DNA from: Rhodococcus pseudokoreensis
Lineage (GTDB): Bacteria > Actinomycetota > Actinomycetes > Mycobacteriales > Mycobacteriaceae
Assembly: GCF_017068395.1 (NCBI RefSeq)
Contig: NZ_CP070614.1
Coordinates: 186,001 to 250,000, forward strand
Length of the DNA stretch: 64,000 nt
Reading direction: 5' to 3'
The notes beneath the pieces are model-generated. The model searched no databases and had not been told where the DNA came from. It saw nothing but the letters and a program-made list of their open reading frames with translations. Below, one piece after another: positions 17,490 through 27,109 of this stretch. The stretch's first letter is position 1, and each line of letters opens with the position of its first letter. Position numbers and translations under genes: made by a program.

Positions 17490-18893
17490 ATGCACAGCAC
17501 CGACCAGTCGCTGAGCGTCGACCGCACAGGCGCCCGCACACCCGCCCGCGGAATCTCACGGTACGCGTGGTTTTCCCTCCTGTTTCTCTGGTTGATCTAC
17601 GCGCTCAACGCCAACTCCCGGCAGATGATCTTCTACGTACTGCCCTCGATCACCGACGAGTTCAACACCAGCCCCACCGAACTCGGAATGATCACCGGAG
17701 CGGTCACCGCCGCGACGGCGCTGATAGCAATCCCCACGATGCTGTGGGTCGACCGCGGCGGCCGCGGCTGGAAACGCAAGTACCGGCACCTGCCCATCGT
17801 GATCGGCTACGCGCTGTTCACCTTCCTCACCGGCTTCGACATGCTCACCATCACCCTGGGAGGACTGCTCGTCCTTCAGTTGATCTCGCATGCGATCGCC
17901 GGCGCGGGTGAGTCCGTCGAGGTCACCTCCGCGGCGGAGTGGTGGCCCCGCGAGCGCCGTGGATTCGCGCTCGGGATACACCACACCGGGTTTCCCTGGG
18001 GCACCCTGATCGGCGGCATCATCGTCGCCGCTCTCCTCGGCGCCTACGGCGCGTCGAACTGGCGACTGCCATTCCTGCTCTTCCCGATCCCGGTCATCGT
18101 GGTCTTCGCCGGATACTGGTGGTTCGCGACGAAGCAGCGGTACGCGGCGCTCGTCGATCACCTCGACGCGGCCGGTGAGACCAAGCCGGTCGACACCGAC
18201 CAGATCGAGCACACGACTGCGACCACGGGTGCGCTGATGCAGTGCCTGCGCAACCCGAACATCAGCGTGATCGCGGGAATCGGGCTGTTCGCGACCATCG
18301 GCTACATCGGACTGAGCTTCTGGTTGCCGCAATACCTGGCTTTCGTGGCCCAGTACGATTTCGCGAAAGCCGCCGCGTTCAGCGTCGTCTTCACCATCAC
18401 CGGTGGCCTCGGCATGATCGGCTGGGGCTGGATCTCCGACCGACTCGGGCGCAAGCTGTCCCTGATCATCGTGTTCCTTTGGCTGGCAGTGGGTTTCTTC
18501 CTGTTCCAGAACGCGTCATTGAGTGTGGGGTGGCTCATCGGTGTCCAGCTGTTCACCGGCCTGGCGATCAACGCTCCCTACACCTTGGTATATGCGATCG
18601 CGATCGATTCCGCCAAGCCGAGCACCACCGGCGTGGCCAGCTCGATCGTCAACGTCGGTCTCGCACTCGGCGGCGGCGCCGGTCCACTTCTCGTCGGAGT
18701 GCTCATCGGCCTGGGGGGCGGCTTCACCAACGTGGGCGGCTACACCGCGGCACTCTATGTCCTTACCGCGCTGATGGTGCTCGCCGCGATTCTCACCGCC
18801 CTGTTCACCCGCGAAACGACCGGATGGTTCCAACGGCGCGACCGAGCGCTCGTTGCCGCACGGTCGTGCGTCCCGGCAGGCGAGGAAGCGTAA
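17490..18893 (+). CDS. MFS transporter of the aromatic/organic acid type
   Basis: The 467-aa protein has 12 predicted helices, with NANSRQMIFYVLPSITDEF in helix 1, EWWPRERRGFALGIHHTGFP in the helix 4-5 region and GWGWISDRLGRKLSLIIVF as the second-half motif A. It ends in a short cytoplasmic tail. It follows the flavin reductase by about 110 bp on the same strand and is probably in the same operon under the 15419 operator. It is the second importer-like MFS gene of the island and may take up the substrate or a related acid. The substrate is unknown. Confidence 0.82.
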   Translation: MHSTDQSLSVDRTGARTPARGISRYAWFSLLFLWLIYALNANSRQMIFYVLPSITDEFNTSPTELGMITGAVTAATALIAIPTMLWVDRGGRGWKRKYRHLPIVIGYALFTFLTGFDMLTITLGGLLVLQLISHAIAGAGESVEVTSAAEWWPRERRGFALGIHHTGFPWGTLIGGIIVAALLGAYGASNWRLPFLLFPIPVIVVFAGYWWFATKQRYAALVDHLDAAGETKPVDTDQIEHTTATTGALMQCLRNPNISVIAGIGLFATIGYIGLSFWLPQYLAFVAQYDFAKAAAFSVVFTITGGLGMIGWGWISDRLGRKLSLIIVFLWLAVGFFLFQNASLSVGWLIGVQLFTGLAINAPYTLVYAIAIDSAKPSTTGVASSIVNVGLALGGGAGPLLVGVLIGLGGGFTNVGGYTAALYVLTALMVLAAILTALFTRETTGWFQRRDRALVAARSCVPAGEEA

Positions 18894-19020
18894 ACCATAC
18901 CCACGCACTGATAACCGAGGTGACGGGCGTGCCGGATCGCTCGCTCCGAACAGCCATGCCCACGAAGGTGCCCAGGAAATACCTTGCTTCAACGGGGTGA
19001 TGGAACTATCGTTAACAGAA

Positions 19021-19034
19021 TGCTATCGATAGCA
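19021..19034. promoter_or_regulatory. perfect island operator before the dioxygenase operon
   Basis: This is the perfect palindrome TGCTATCGATAGCA, identical to 11376-11389 and 34965-34978. It is 218 bp upstream of the dioxygenase ATG at 19253, leaving room for a long leader. Confidence 0.8.
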
Positions 19035-19252
19035 AAGGTGGTTCTTTTCTCAGCCCGTCCCGGATGAGCCGGCCCCGAGGATCCGCTCCGCCTCCCACAG
19101 GCGAGGCCTCCCCGGACGGCGAACACCGGAAGATCCCCGATGCCGTCAACCGAAACAACGGTTCGGGACAGGGGAGGCAGCCCGCGGATACGCCGCACCC
19201 CTCTCAGGACCTTGATTACGCATCCGAAACACCGATTGGAGTACCACGCCCA

Positions 19253-20254
19253 ATGTTGCCTCCCGTAAACCTCAGGCCGCCGTTCAACATCACCCGGTCC
19301 AGTCATATCCGGTTGACCGTCGCCGATCTCGCCGAAAGCCGGAACTTCTACACCAACGTGCTGGGCCTCGTCGTCACCGAAGAGGACGGTTCCGTCTGTT
19401 ACCTGCGTGGTGTGCAGGAAGCCTGCCACCACAGCCTCGTCCTCGAGCAGGCACGCGACGGCGGCACGTGCCGGCGGCTCGGGTTCCGAGTGTTGTTCGA
19501 CGACGACCTCGACGCCGCGTACGACTACTTCCGCGAGCGTGACCTTCCGGCCGAATGGGTCGAGGCGCCGCACCAGGGCAGGACGCTGCACGTGAGCGAT
19601 CCGATCGGGACCCCGCTCGAGCTGTGCTCGACCATGGAGACGCGGCCCCGGATGCACATCCAGTTCGAGACGTTCAAGGGTGCCCACGCCCAACGGCTCG
19701 ACCACTACCAGGTGCTGGCGCCGGACACCTACCAACTGTGTGCCTTCTACAGTGCACTGGGGTTCCGGAACTCGGAGTACCTCACCCACGGTGACACTCT
19801 CCTCGGCGCGTTCATGTATCGGAAGGGAACCTGCCTCGATCTCGCCATCGTCACCGGCGAAGGTCCCCGGATGCATCACTTCGCCTACACCGTCTCCGAG
19901 AGCCGCGACATCTTCACGGCGTGCGATTTCGCCGGCAACCTCGGCTACGGCGACTCGGTCGAACGCGGACCCGGTCGGCATGGGCCGGGCGGAATGCTCT
20001 TCGTCTACCTTCGTGATCCCGACGGGCATCGGGTCGAGGTGTTCAACAGTCACTACCAGACCATCGACATCGAGATCGAGCCGGTGCGCTGGGACGCGGC
20101 GTCGTTGAGCACCAATGCCCGATGGGGACTTCCTGCACTCGAGAAGTGGTACTTCGAAGCGTCGCCGTTCGACGACGTCGTGCAGAAGGCCCCCGAGACC
20201 CCGCAGAACCCGATGACACTCGAACGATTCCTGCTCGAGCAACGCTCGAACTGA
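19253..20254 (+). CDS. type I extradiol ring-cleavage dioxygenase (homoprotocatechuate 2,3-dioxygenase-like)
   Basis: The 333-aa protein has two vicinal-oxygen-chelate domains (about residues 12-130 and 146-270) and opens a catechol ring next to the hydroxyls, using Fe(II) or Mn(II). The metal ligands are His151 (RLDHYQVL), His209 (RMHHFAY) and Glu262 (GHRVEVF). The tail WGLPALEKWYFEAS resembles homoprotocatechuate dioxygenases of Brevibacterium and Arthrobacter. By alignment from memory, Tyr252 and His243 match the conserved second-sphere Tyr257 and His248 of that enzyme, but the catalytic His200 is Leu195 here (RKGTCLD). ATG at 19253 is chosen because homology begins there; the frame is open to 19064. 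It is the first gene of an operon with the next two. Confidence 0.85.
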   Translation: MLPPVNLRPPFNITRSSHIRLTVADLAESRNFYTNVLGLVVTEEDGSVCYLRGVQEACHHSLVLEQARDGGTCRRLGFRVLFDDDLDAAYDYFRERDLPAEWVEAPHQGRTLHVSDPIGTPLELCSTMETRPRMHIQFETFKGAHAQRLDHYQVLAPDTYQLCAFYSALGFRNSEYLTHGDTLLGAFMYRKGTCLDLAIVTGEGPRMHHFAYTVSESRDIFTACDFAGNLGYGDSVERGPGRHGPGGMLFVYLRDPDGHRVEVFNSHYQTIDIEIEPVRWDAASLSTNARWGLPALEKWYFEASPFDDVVQKAPETPQNPMTLERFLLEQRSN

Positions 20255-20281
20255 CCTCAGCACATCCAGGAGAAACCTCAC

Positions 20282-20821
20282 ATGACACGAATGCCTTATC
20301 TTTCTCGCGAGGACGCCACCCCCGACACCGCAGCGCTCTGGGATCGCGTCGAGGCGGAACGTAAGATGCCGACCGCCAACATCTTCCGCGCCCTGGCGAA
20401 CGCACCGGTGCTGCTCGACGCGTTCCTGTCCTACGCCAACGCGCTCCGGGACGGGTCCGAACTCAGCCCGAAGCTGCGTGAGCTCGCGATCCTGACCGTG
20501 GGCCATGCCACCGGCTCGCGGTACGAGATCGCCCATCACCAGTCGCACGCCCTCAAGGCTGGGGTCACACCGGAGCAGTTGTCCGCCGTCCCCGACTTCG
20601 AGAACTCCGGCCTCTTCGACGAGACGGAACGTGCAGTAATGCGCATCGCGGAAGAGTCCACACTCAAGGTCGACGTCACCGAAACCCGTTGGGCCGAAGC
20701 GGCCACCCACCTCGACGACACGCAGATGGTCGAGCTCGCCCTGACCATCGCCTGGTACAACTCCGGCGTCCGCATCATGGGGATGCTCGACATCGACCTC
20801 GAAGACAGCTACCTGCCCTAA
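20282..20821 (+). CDS. carboxymuconolactone decarboxylase-family protein
   Basis: The 179-aa protein has the CMD/AhpD-like helical fold: NIFRALANAPVLLDAFLSY, LSPKLRELAILTVGHATGSR and YEIAHHQSHALKAGVTPEQL. The two redox cysteines of AhpD peroxidase members (CxxC) are absent, with GSRYEIAHH in that place, so a peroxidase role is unlikely and a decarboxylase or lactone-processing role is more plausible. It starts 28 bp after the dioxygenase stop, behind AGGAGAA, so it is in the same operon. The reaction is not known. Confidence 0.78.
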   Translation: MTRMPYLSREDATPDTAALWDRVEAERKMPTANIFRALANAPVLLDAFLSYANALRDGSELSPKLRELAILTVGHATGSRYEIAHHQSHALKAGVTPEQLSAVPDFENSGLFDETERAVMRIAEESTLKVDVTETRWAEAATHLDDTQMVELALTIAWYNSGVRIMGMLDIDLEDSYLP

Positions 20822-20912
20822 GCCATCCATCCGGACGGGTAAACCCGCGGGCCGGGCTGCAATTGCAGGTCAAAGCCTTACAACAGATTTGAACAATGAA
20901 GGAGCAGATGAA

Positions 20913-22019
20913 ATGGCGTTGATGCGCGCAGCCCGGCTGCATGCGATCGGCGAGCCGATGTCGATCGACGAGATCGAGGTGCCGAAGCCCCGTCCGACGG
21001 ATGTCCTGGTGCGGGTGAAGGCCTGTGGAATCGTGCCCAACATGGCCAACGTGATCCACAACTGGCCGACATGGTTCCCCCAGCAGCCGCTGGCCAGATT
21101 TCCCGCCATCTTCGGTCTGGATGCCGCGGGCGTCGTGGAAGAGGTCGGCGAGGCGGTAATCGGGATCAGGCCGGGTACGCGGGTATACGTCAGTCCTCTG
21201 CGCTCGTGTGGGAGTTGCTACTCCTGCCGCGGCGGCCAGTACAGCCGGTGTCGCTACTACACGCTCAACGGCTACTTCAGCACCTCACCCGACGGACAGC
21301 GGATCTTCGACCTCTATCCTTACGGCGGGTTCGCCGAATTCATGACCGCTCCTCAGCATTCGCTGGTGACGCTTCCGGACAACATCTCCTTCGAGCAGGC
21401 AGGCAGGTTCGGTTACATCGGCACCTCCTACGGCGCCCTACGCCTGGCCGACGCGGGACCCGGCACGGTGGGCCTGATCGACGGCATCACCGGAACCCTC
21501 GGCGTTGCGGCAACCGTGCTCTCGCTGGCCATGGGAGTGTCGAAGGTGCTCGGCACCGGTCGGGACGAGGAACTGCTGCACCGCGTCAAATCGCTCGCGC
21601 CCAAACGCATCGAGGTCCTCAAGCTCGGCGACAAACCGTCGGGGGAGTGGGCGAAGGCATCGACCGACGGCGAGGGCGCCGATTTCGTGATCAGCGCGCT
21701 CGGCGCCCGGGCCTCCGCGGAGACGATGTTGGACTCGATGTACGGCGTCCGCCGCGGTGGGAAGGTGGTCAACGTCGGCGGGGTGGCCGACAAGGTGCCG
21801 GTGGACATGAAATGGCTGATGGACGAGCAGGTACAGCTCATCGGCTCGAATTGGTTCACCACCGCGCAGGGTCAGGAACTCGCCAACATGGTCGAGACGG
21901 GCACCCTCGACCTTTCCTACCTCGAGCACGAAAGGTTCCCACTGACGGAGGTCAATCGCGCGATCTCCGGGTTGAAGGATCGCCGCGGCGGTTTCAGCAA
22001 CTACGTCGTCATCCCCTGA
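20913..22019 (+). CDS. medium-chain (zinc-type) alcohol dehydrogenase-like protein
   Basis: The 368-aa protein has the GroES-like N-terminal domain and a Rossmann domain of the MDR superfamily. The structural-zinc cysteines are Cys99, Cys102, Cys105 and Cys113 (RSCGSCYSCRGGQYSRC). Cys38 is present, but the usual catalytic-zinc GHE motif reads GLD (FPAIFGLDAAG), so the catalytic zinc site is incomplete. The nucleotide loop is GITGTLGVAATV. ATG at 20913 has an AAGGAG site eight bases before it. As the third gene of the dioxygenase operon it probably oxidises or reduces a side chain or ring-cleavage intermediate. The direction and substrate are unknown. Confidence 0.8.
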   Translation: MALMRAARLHAIGEPMSIDEIEVPKPRPTDVLVRVKACGIVPNMANVIHNWPTWFPQQPLARFPAIFGLDAAGVVEEVGEAVIGIRPGTRVYVSPLRSCGSCYSCRGGQYSRCRYYTLNGYFSTSPDGQRIFDLYPYGGFAEFMTAPQHSLVTLPDNISFEQAGRFGYIGTSYGALRLADAGPGTVGLIDGITGTLGVAATVLSLAMGVSKVLGTGRDEELLHRVKSLAPKRIEVLKLGDKPSGEWAKASTDGEGADFVISALGARASAETMLDSMYGVRRGGKVVNVGGVADKVPVDMKWLMDEQVQLIGSNWFTTAQGQELANMVETGTLDLSYLEHERFPLTEVNRAISGLKDRRGGFSNYVVIP

Positions 22020-22034
22020 ACAAATCGAGTCGGG

Positions 22035-22072
22035 GGCGGTGGCCGTGTCCACTCGTGGGCACGGCCACCGCC
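22035..22072. terminator. 13-bp-arm hairpin after the dehydrogenase gene
   Basis: GGCGGTGGCCGTG at 22035-22047 pairs perfectly with CACGGCCACCGCC at 22060-22072 across 12 bases. It follows the dehydrogenase stop by 15 bp. It probably ends the dioxygenase transcript, with some read-through to the FMN reductase gene possible. Confidence 0.7.
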
Positions 22073-22099
22073 GCAATGCCACCGCCAGGGAGTAAAACT

Positions 22100-22678
22100 A
22101 TGCACCCAACGCTGCAGGTCATTATCGCGAGCACGCGTCCGGGACGCGCCGGCAAACCCATCGGCGACTGGTTTGCCGAACAGTGTCGTGTCGACGGGCG
22201 CTTCGATGTCGAGGTCACCGACCTCGCAGAACTGGCACTGCCACTCATGGATGAACCGCACCATCCACGAGCGCGAGAATACGTTCACGACCACACGCGC
22301 TCATGGAGTAGAACGATCGAATCCTCGGATGCCCTGGTGTTCGTGATGCCGGAGTACAACCACGGTTACCCGGCCGCACTGAAAAACGCACTCGACTACC
22401 TGTACGAGGAGTGGGCCTACAAACCGGTCGGCTTCGTGAGCTACGGGGGTATTTCGGCGGGGACCAGGGCGGTGCAGTTGCTCAAACCAGTCCTGACCTG
22501 CCTTCGAATGCTGCCCCTGACGGACCAGGTCGCCCTCGCGCATTTCACGCAGTTTCTGACAGACGGGGTGTTCGCCCCGGACCACAGAGCCGCCGCAGCG
22601 TGTGCAGTAATGCTCGACGAGCTGTCCCACACCACCGGCGAGCTCGCGCGACTTCGCTTACCGAGCGCAGCAAGCTAG
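22100..22678 (+). CDS. NADPH-dependent FMN reductase family protein
   Basis: The 192-aa flavodoxin-fold protein has the phosphate-binding loop IIASTRPGRAGKPIGDWF at the N-terminus and the signature MPEYNHGYPAALKNALDYL about residues 75-93, which identify the NADPH-dependent FMN reductase (SsuE/ChrR-like) family. It reduces flavins or quinones in the cytoplasm. ATG at 22100 is preceded by AGGGAG; the same frame is open far upstream through the dehydrogenase gene, but that is a shadow. It lies downstream of a hairpin and may serve as a quinone or extra flavin reductase for the island. Confidence 0.82.
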   Translation: MHPTLQVIIASTRPGRAGKPIGDWFAEQCRVDGRFDVEVTDLAELALPLMDEPHHPRAREYVHDHTRSWSRTIESSDALVFVMPEYNHGYPAALKNALDYLYEEWAYKPVGFVSYGGISAGTRAVQLLKPVLTCLRMLPLTDQVALAHFTQFLTDGVFAPDHRAAAACAVMLDELSHTTGELARLRLPSAAS

Positions 22679-22762
22679 ACCGAGGACCCCTCGGCGAGTG
22701 TTCTCGCCATGCAGCGACGGCCAACGCCCCGTCCTGGGCTCAACGGAATCGCGTTGAGCTAG

Positions 22763-25700
22763 TCAGGACCGCTGTTCCTGCTCCACGACCCAGGCAGCGA
22801 TCTGTGCACGCGAGGCGAATCCGAGTTTCGTGAGGATGTGCTCCACGTGCCCCTGCGCGGTGCGTTGCGATATCACCAGATGGGCGGCGATCGCCTTGTT
22901 CGTCAGGCCCTGGGCGACTAGGTCTGCTACCTGTTGTTCGCGTCTGGTGAGGGGTGATGGGACGTCGGAGCGTGGCTTCGCGATCGGGGATTCTTCACCG
23001 AGTGCGTAGGCGATTGCTTCAGCGGTGCCCAAGCTTCGGCCGTCGCTGCGTGCGGCGTCGAAGGCGCGCTGGCCGAGCGCGCGGAGAACTTGTTGCTCGC
23101 ACTGCTCGTGGTAGGTGCGCGTGTTCCGAACCATGACCGTGGGACTCCCGACGGTATGCCGCAGTAAGTCCGCGGCGCCGAGAAGTACGCCCGCGCGTTG
23201 GGAGTGCTTGTTGTCTGCAGCGATCCAGGCCAGTATCTCGAGGCACCAGGCAGTAGCGAGCGGGTCGTCCACGAGACGTGCGAGGTGCAGGCTTTCCTCG
23301 AGTAAGGTTGTCGCTCGTCCCAGCTCGCCCTGTCGCCACACCGCGAGCGCCATAGTCCACTGGAAGTACGACCGGTACGAGACCTCGCCGTGCGACTGTG
23401 TGATCGCCATTGCCTCCTCGCAGTAGGATATGGCCTGTCGGGTGTCGACGTGGAGGGCGTGGGCCAATGCGAGTGCTCCCTGTGTTGAGATCTGCCACAG
23501 GAGATCTCCTTCTGCTTGGAACTGTCGCACGGCTTTCGTGAGGTGAGTGATCGCGCGGGAGAGCTCGCCGCCGAAGAGCGCTAAGCGCCCGTCGGCATAC
23601 GCGACGAGCGCATACGCATGCGGATCATCCAACTGCTCGACCATCTCGCGGCACTCGTCGATCAGCTCCGCCGCTGCCTCGAAGTCGCCCTGCCTTCCCG
23701 CGAGCAAGCTGGCGGTGGACACGACTTTGACCCGGTCCGCAGTCGGCCGTCCATTCGCACTGCTCAGCGCGCGGTCGAGAGAACGCCTGCCTTCGCTGAG
23801 CAGGCCGCGGGAGAACCAAAACCAATAGAGTGCACCGGCGAGGCGTAGCCCGGCCCCGGACTCTCCGGGCTCAGTCACGCAGAACTCCAGTGCCTCACGC
23901 AGGTTTTGGCGCTCCCGTTCGAGGCGGGCGATCCACTCGAGTTGCCGGTCGCTGATCCACTCGGCTTCCGCCTGGAGGACCAAGTGCTGGTACCAATCGC
24001 GATGCCGTCGACGAATTGACACGTAGTCACTGGACTCTTGCAGCTTCTCCCGGCCATAGTCGCGCAGGGTCTCGAGCAATCGGTACCGCACCACAGCGCC
24101 CGGTTCTTCACGGATCAGAATCGACTTGTCGACAAGCGAGGCCACAACATCGAGCAGATCGTCTGCGGTCAGATCGCCTGAGTAGATGCCCTCCGCCGCA
24201 TCCAGTTCGAAACCACCGGCAAACACAGACAACCGAGCCCACGCCTGTTGTTCGCTCGGGGTGCACAGCCCGTGGCTCCAGTCAATACACAACCGCAACG
24301 TCTGCTGCCGCGAAGGTGCACCCCGAGCGCCCAAGGACAGCAGCCGGTACCGGTCGGTCAAATGGTCCAGAATCTGCGCGGCGGACATCGCTCGCAACCT
24401 CGCCGCCGCCAACTCGATCGGCAGCGGCAAGCCATCGAGCTGCTGGCAGATCCGGATGACCGTAACCCGGTTGTCCGGGGTAAGCGCAAACGCCGGGACG
24501 GCGGCGGCAGCCCGTTCCACGAACAACGTCACCGCATCGTACTGGGGCAAAGCCTGGAGGTCAGGCTCGCGGTCCGGGTCGGGAACCCCCAGCGGCGGAA
24601 CCCGAAGAGCCACTTCCCCGCCAACGGCCAGCCTCTCGCGGCTGGTAGCCAGAACCCGCAGTTCGGGACAGGCCCGCAGCAGTGCTTCGGCGAGGACCGC
24701 AACCGCATCCACCACCTGCTCACAGTTGTCCAGAATGAGCAGCAGGTGACGCGGCGCGACATGCTCCAGCACTATCTCCCGTGCCGGCCGCACCGACTGG
24801 TCCCGCAACCCGAGGGCGGCAGCCACCGCATCGGGCAGGAGCGACCCATCGCTCAGCCCGCCCAGCTCGACCAGCCACACACCGTCGGCGAACCCACGCC
24901 GTACTTCTCCAGCCACCCGCAACGCGAGACGCGTTTTACCCACACCACCGATCCCGGTCAACGTCACCAGGCGTGAGTCCGACAGCATCTTCTTCGTCTC
25001 GGTCAACTCCCGGCGGCGACCGACGAAACTGGTCAACTCGACGGGCAGGTTCCCCATCTTTCCCAGACGGGCGGGGGGAGGCACAACGTCACCTTCGGAC
25101 GGCTCTGCCTGCCCAGAAGGTTCCCCGGCATCAGCCGACGTGCGCTGGGCGTTACCCGACAGGGGTTCGGTGGTCCGCGCACCGCCCGATAGGGTCCAGC
25201 CCCGCTCCCCGTCGCCTTGTTCGGCGTGGAGGGCCATCTCGTCGACCGGGAAACCGTTGCGGAATTGGACCTGCCGCAGTGCATCGCCCAACTCTGCGGC
25301 GGAGGCGGGGCGATCGCAGGGGTCGGCGGACATCGATCGTCCGACGACCTCGGACACATCGCCGGGGAGGCCGTGCTCCCGCAGATCCGGAGCAGGGTGG
25401 GTGGTGATCCGCAGGAATTGAGCGACGACTTGCTCACCACTGCGGCGTTCGAAAGCGGCGTGACCGGTGATGGCGCAGAACAGCGTCGCTCCGAGACTGT
25501 AGAGGTCCGACACGGGGCTCGGCGACTCGCCCTTGAGTACTTCGGGAGCAGTGAATGCCGGTGAACCGGTGACCGTGCCGGTGGCGGTCTCGAAGCCTCC
25601 CGCCACGTGGGCGATGCCGAAGTCGGTCAGCGCCGGCTCGCCGTAGTCGGTGAGCAGGATGTTCCCGGGTTTGACGTCTCGATGAAGGATGCCGAATCGG

Positions 25701-26239
25701 TGCGCGGTCTCGAGAGCGCCGGCCATCTTCACGCCGAGTCGAAGCGCGTCGTGCACCTCGAGCGGGCCCTGGTTGCGAATCCGGACCTCCAACGAATCCC
25801 GCGGACAGTAGGGCATCACGATGTAGGGGCGACCGCTGTTAGTGGCGCCGACCTGAAGCACGGTGATGATGTTCGGGTGCCCGGTCAGCAGACCCATCGC
25901 ACGCTGCTCGCGGAAGAAGCGCGCCCGGTTCTCCTCGTCGAGGTCGGCGGTGAGGACCTTCACCGCCACGGTGCGATCCAGTGAAGTTTGCACACAGCGG
26001 TAGACGACACCGAATCCGCCGCGCCCGATCTCATACCCGTCCTCGAAGCCAGCCGCGCTCAGCTCGGCCCTGACCGCGGCAACCGCGGTCCGCTGTGTCT
26101 CGAGCGGGTCACCTGCGGCCATCGGTGTCAATCCCGCGTGGGCGTATCCGGGTCGGGCTCGTGTCCGGACGATTCGTCGGCCAGTGTTCGGGGATGCAGA
26201 GCGCGGACCGGCACGATTCGGGGTGTGACCATGACTCAC
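22763..26239 (-). CDS. PknK-like Ser/Thr protein kinase with ATPase and LuxR domains
   Basis: This 1158-aa protein combines three parts. The N-terminal Ser/Thr kinase (about 68-330) has the Gly loop GRGGFGVVY, Lys94 in VAVKVL, HRDVKPGN and DFGIAHVAGG. A central signal-transduction ATPase (about 400-750) has Walker A GIGGVGKTRL and Walker B HLLLILDNCEQV. A helical repeat region follows, and the C-terminus is a LuxR helix-turn-helix (LTRREQQVADLVAQGLTNKA, then HVEHILTKLGFASRAQIAAW). The order and length match PknK of mycobacteria (about 1110 aa), a kinase-regulator of stress and growth. GTG at 26239 is the longest start; ATG at 26122 is possible. No island operator precedes it, so it is probably not part of the catabolic regulon. 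Confidence 0.92.
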   Translation of the reverse strand: MSHGHTPNRAGPRSASPNTGRRIVRTRARPGYAHAGLTPMAAGDPLETQRTAVAAVRAELSAAGFEDGYEIGRGGFGVVYRCVQTSLDRTVAVKVLTADLDEENRARFFREQRAMGLLTGHPNIITVLQVGATNSGRPYIVMPYCPRDSLEVRIRNQGPLEVHDALRLGVKMAGALETAHRFGILHRDVKPGNILLTDYGEPALTDFGIAHVAGGFETATGTVTGSPAFTAPEVLKGESPSPVSDLYSLGATLFCAITGHAAFERRSGEQVVAQFLRITTHPAPDLREHGLPGDVSEVVGRSMSADPCDRPASAAELGDALRQVQFRNGFPVDEMALHAEQGDGERGWTLSGGARTTEPLSGNAQRTSADAGEPSGQAEPSEGDVVPPPARLGKMGNLPVELTSFVGRRRELTETKKMLSDSRLVTLTGIGGVGKTRLALRVAGEVRRGFADGVWLVELGGLSDGSLLPDAVAAALGLRDQSVRPAREIVLEHVAPRHLLLILDNCEQVVDAVAVLAEALLRACPELRVLATSRERLAVGGEVALRVPPLGVPDPDREPDLQALPQYDAVTLFVERAAAAVPAFALTPDNRVTVIRICQQLDGLPLPIELAAARLRAMSAAQILDHLTDRYRLLSLGARGAPSRQQTLRLCIDWSHGLCTPSEQQAWARLSVFAGGFELDAAEGIYSGDLTADDLLDVVASLVDKSILIREEPGAVVRYRLLETLRDYGREKLQESSDYVSIRRRHRDWYQHLVLQAEAEWISDRQLEWIARLERERQNLREALEFCVTEPGESGAGLRLAGALYWFWFSRGLLSEGRRSLDRALSSANGRPTADRVKVVSTASLLAGRQGDFEAAAELIDECREMVEQLDDPHAYALVAYADGRLALFGGELSRAITHLTKAVRQFQAEGDLLWQISTQGALALAHALHVDTRQAISYCEEAMAITQSHGEVSYRSYFQWTMALAVWRQGELGRATTLLEESLHLARLVDDPLATAWCLEILAWIAADNKHSQRAGVLLGAADLLRHTVGSPTVMVRNTRTYHEQCEQQVLRALGQRAFDAARSDGRSLGTAEAIAYALGEESPIAKPRSDVPSPLTRREQQVADLVAQGLTNKAIAAHLVISQRTAQGHVEHILTKLGFASRAQIAAWVVEQEQRS

Positions 26240-27109
26240 CTCATGTGCTGTGCTGTGTCCTCAGGATATCCTGCCGCCGACGCGGGCCGGACTGGGCCCG
26301 GCGGGACGATCGGGTGCTCGCAGGGGGATGCAGCGTGCGGCACAACTCGCTGGTTGGGTCGAGCGGGCAGCGGCGCTCCGACTCGAGGGAGAAACGCGAA
26401 GCCCGTGTTGACACGGCGACGAGTCCTTTCTCTTCGCCGGAGTGTAGAGGCGGTGCCCGACCCCGGATGGGGAAATCTTCGTGCACTCGGATGGGGAAGG
26501 GCGCGTTTTCCGGAAGCGGTTCGAGCACCAGACGAAGGTGGCCAACCGAGCCATCCCGGTGATCATCCGCGGCATGCGGAAGACGTCGACGGTGGGGCAG
26601 GTCGGCTGACCACGGTCCAAAACCAGGTAGCACCCGGAAGCAGCGCGGTGGAGTGTATTTGTCTCCATCGCGAGATCTACGGTGTCGGATCCCATGTCTC
26701 GCTGAGGTAGAGCCTTGTTCTCTGACTCGGTGTACACGCGGTGTGCCAGGCGCAGCGACAAAACTCGCCACGGTCATTCAGTCGGCAGGCGCGCAAGTGT
26801 TATTGCGCGCGTTAGATATTGATCCTGTGCAACCTGGTGACGCTCGCTCATCTCGTTCTGTGCCGATGAAACGAAGAGCTTCTCATGACCGATCAGGGCG
26901 TCGTGGATCGTCCGACTCGACGGTGAGCGAGGTCCCCCTCGTCGATGCAGCCGAGAGAGAGCCGCCTGCCCGAGGCTCACGATCGCGCCAGCGCCGGGAC
27001 CTCGATTACCATTCCGCGCACGCAGACCGCAGCGGTTCGCGGACTCGGGCGCATCCGTTGTCGTGGTCAAATGTCGAACGCCCGTCGCCCCTCTGCAAGC
27101 GACGCCCCG
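26240..27109. other. 870-bp gap upstream of the kinase gene
   Basis: No gene is convincing here. A short plus-strand frame around 26445-26610 reads GEIFVHSDGEGRVFRKRFEH and then IPVIIRGMRKTSTVGQVG before a stop. It looks like real protein sequence but has no start and no family that I recognise, and may be a gene remnant. The stretch presumably also carries the kinase promoter. Confidence 0.4.

Noticed and set aside
18989..20830. 613-codon open frame on the minus strand
   Set aside because: It lies opposite the dioxygenase and CMD genes, whose motifs are clear; the antisense product is Val/Glu/Arg-rich without domains.
21071..22678. A single 535-codon frame that could suggest a fused protein ending in an FMN reductase
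   Set aside because: The upstream part is a shifted-frame shadow of the dehydrogenase gene and a strong hairpin lies between; the FMN reductase has its own ATG and ribosome site at 22100.
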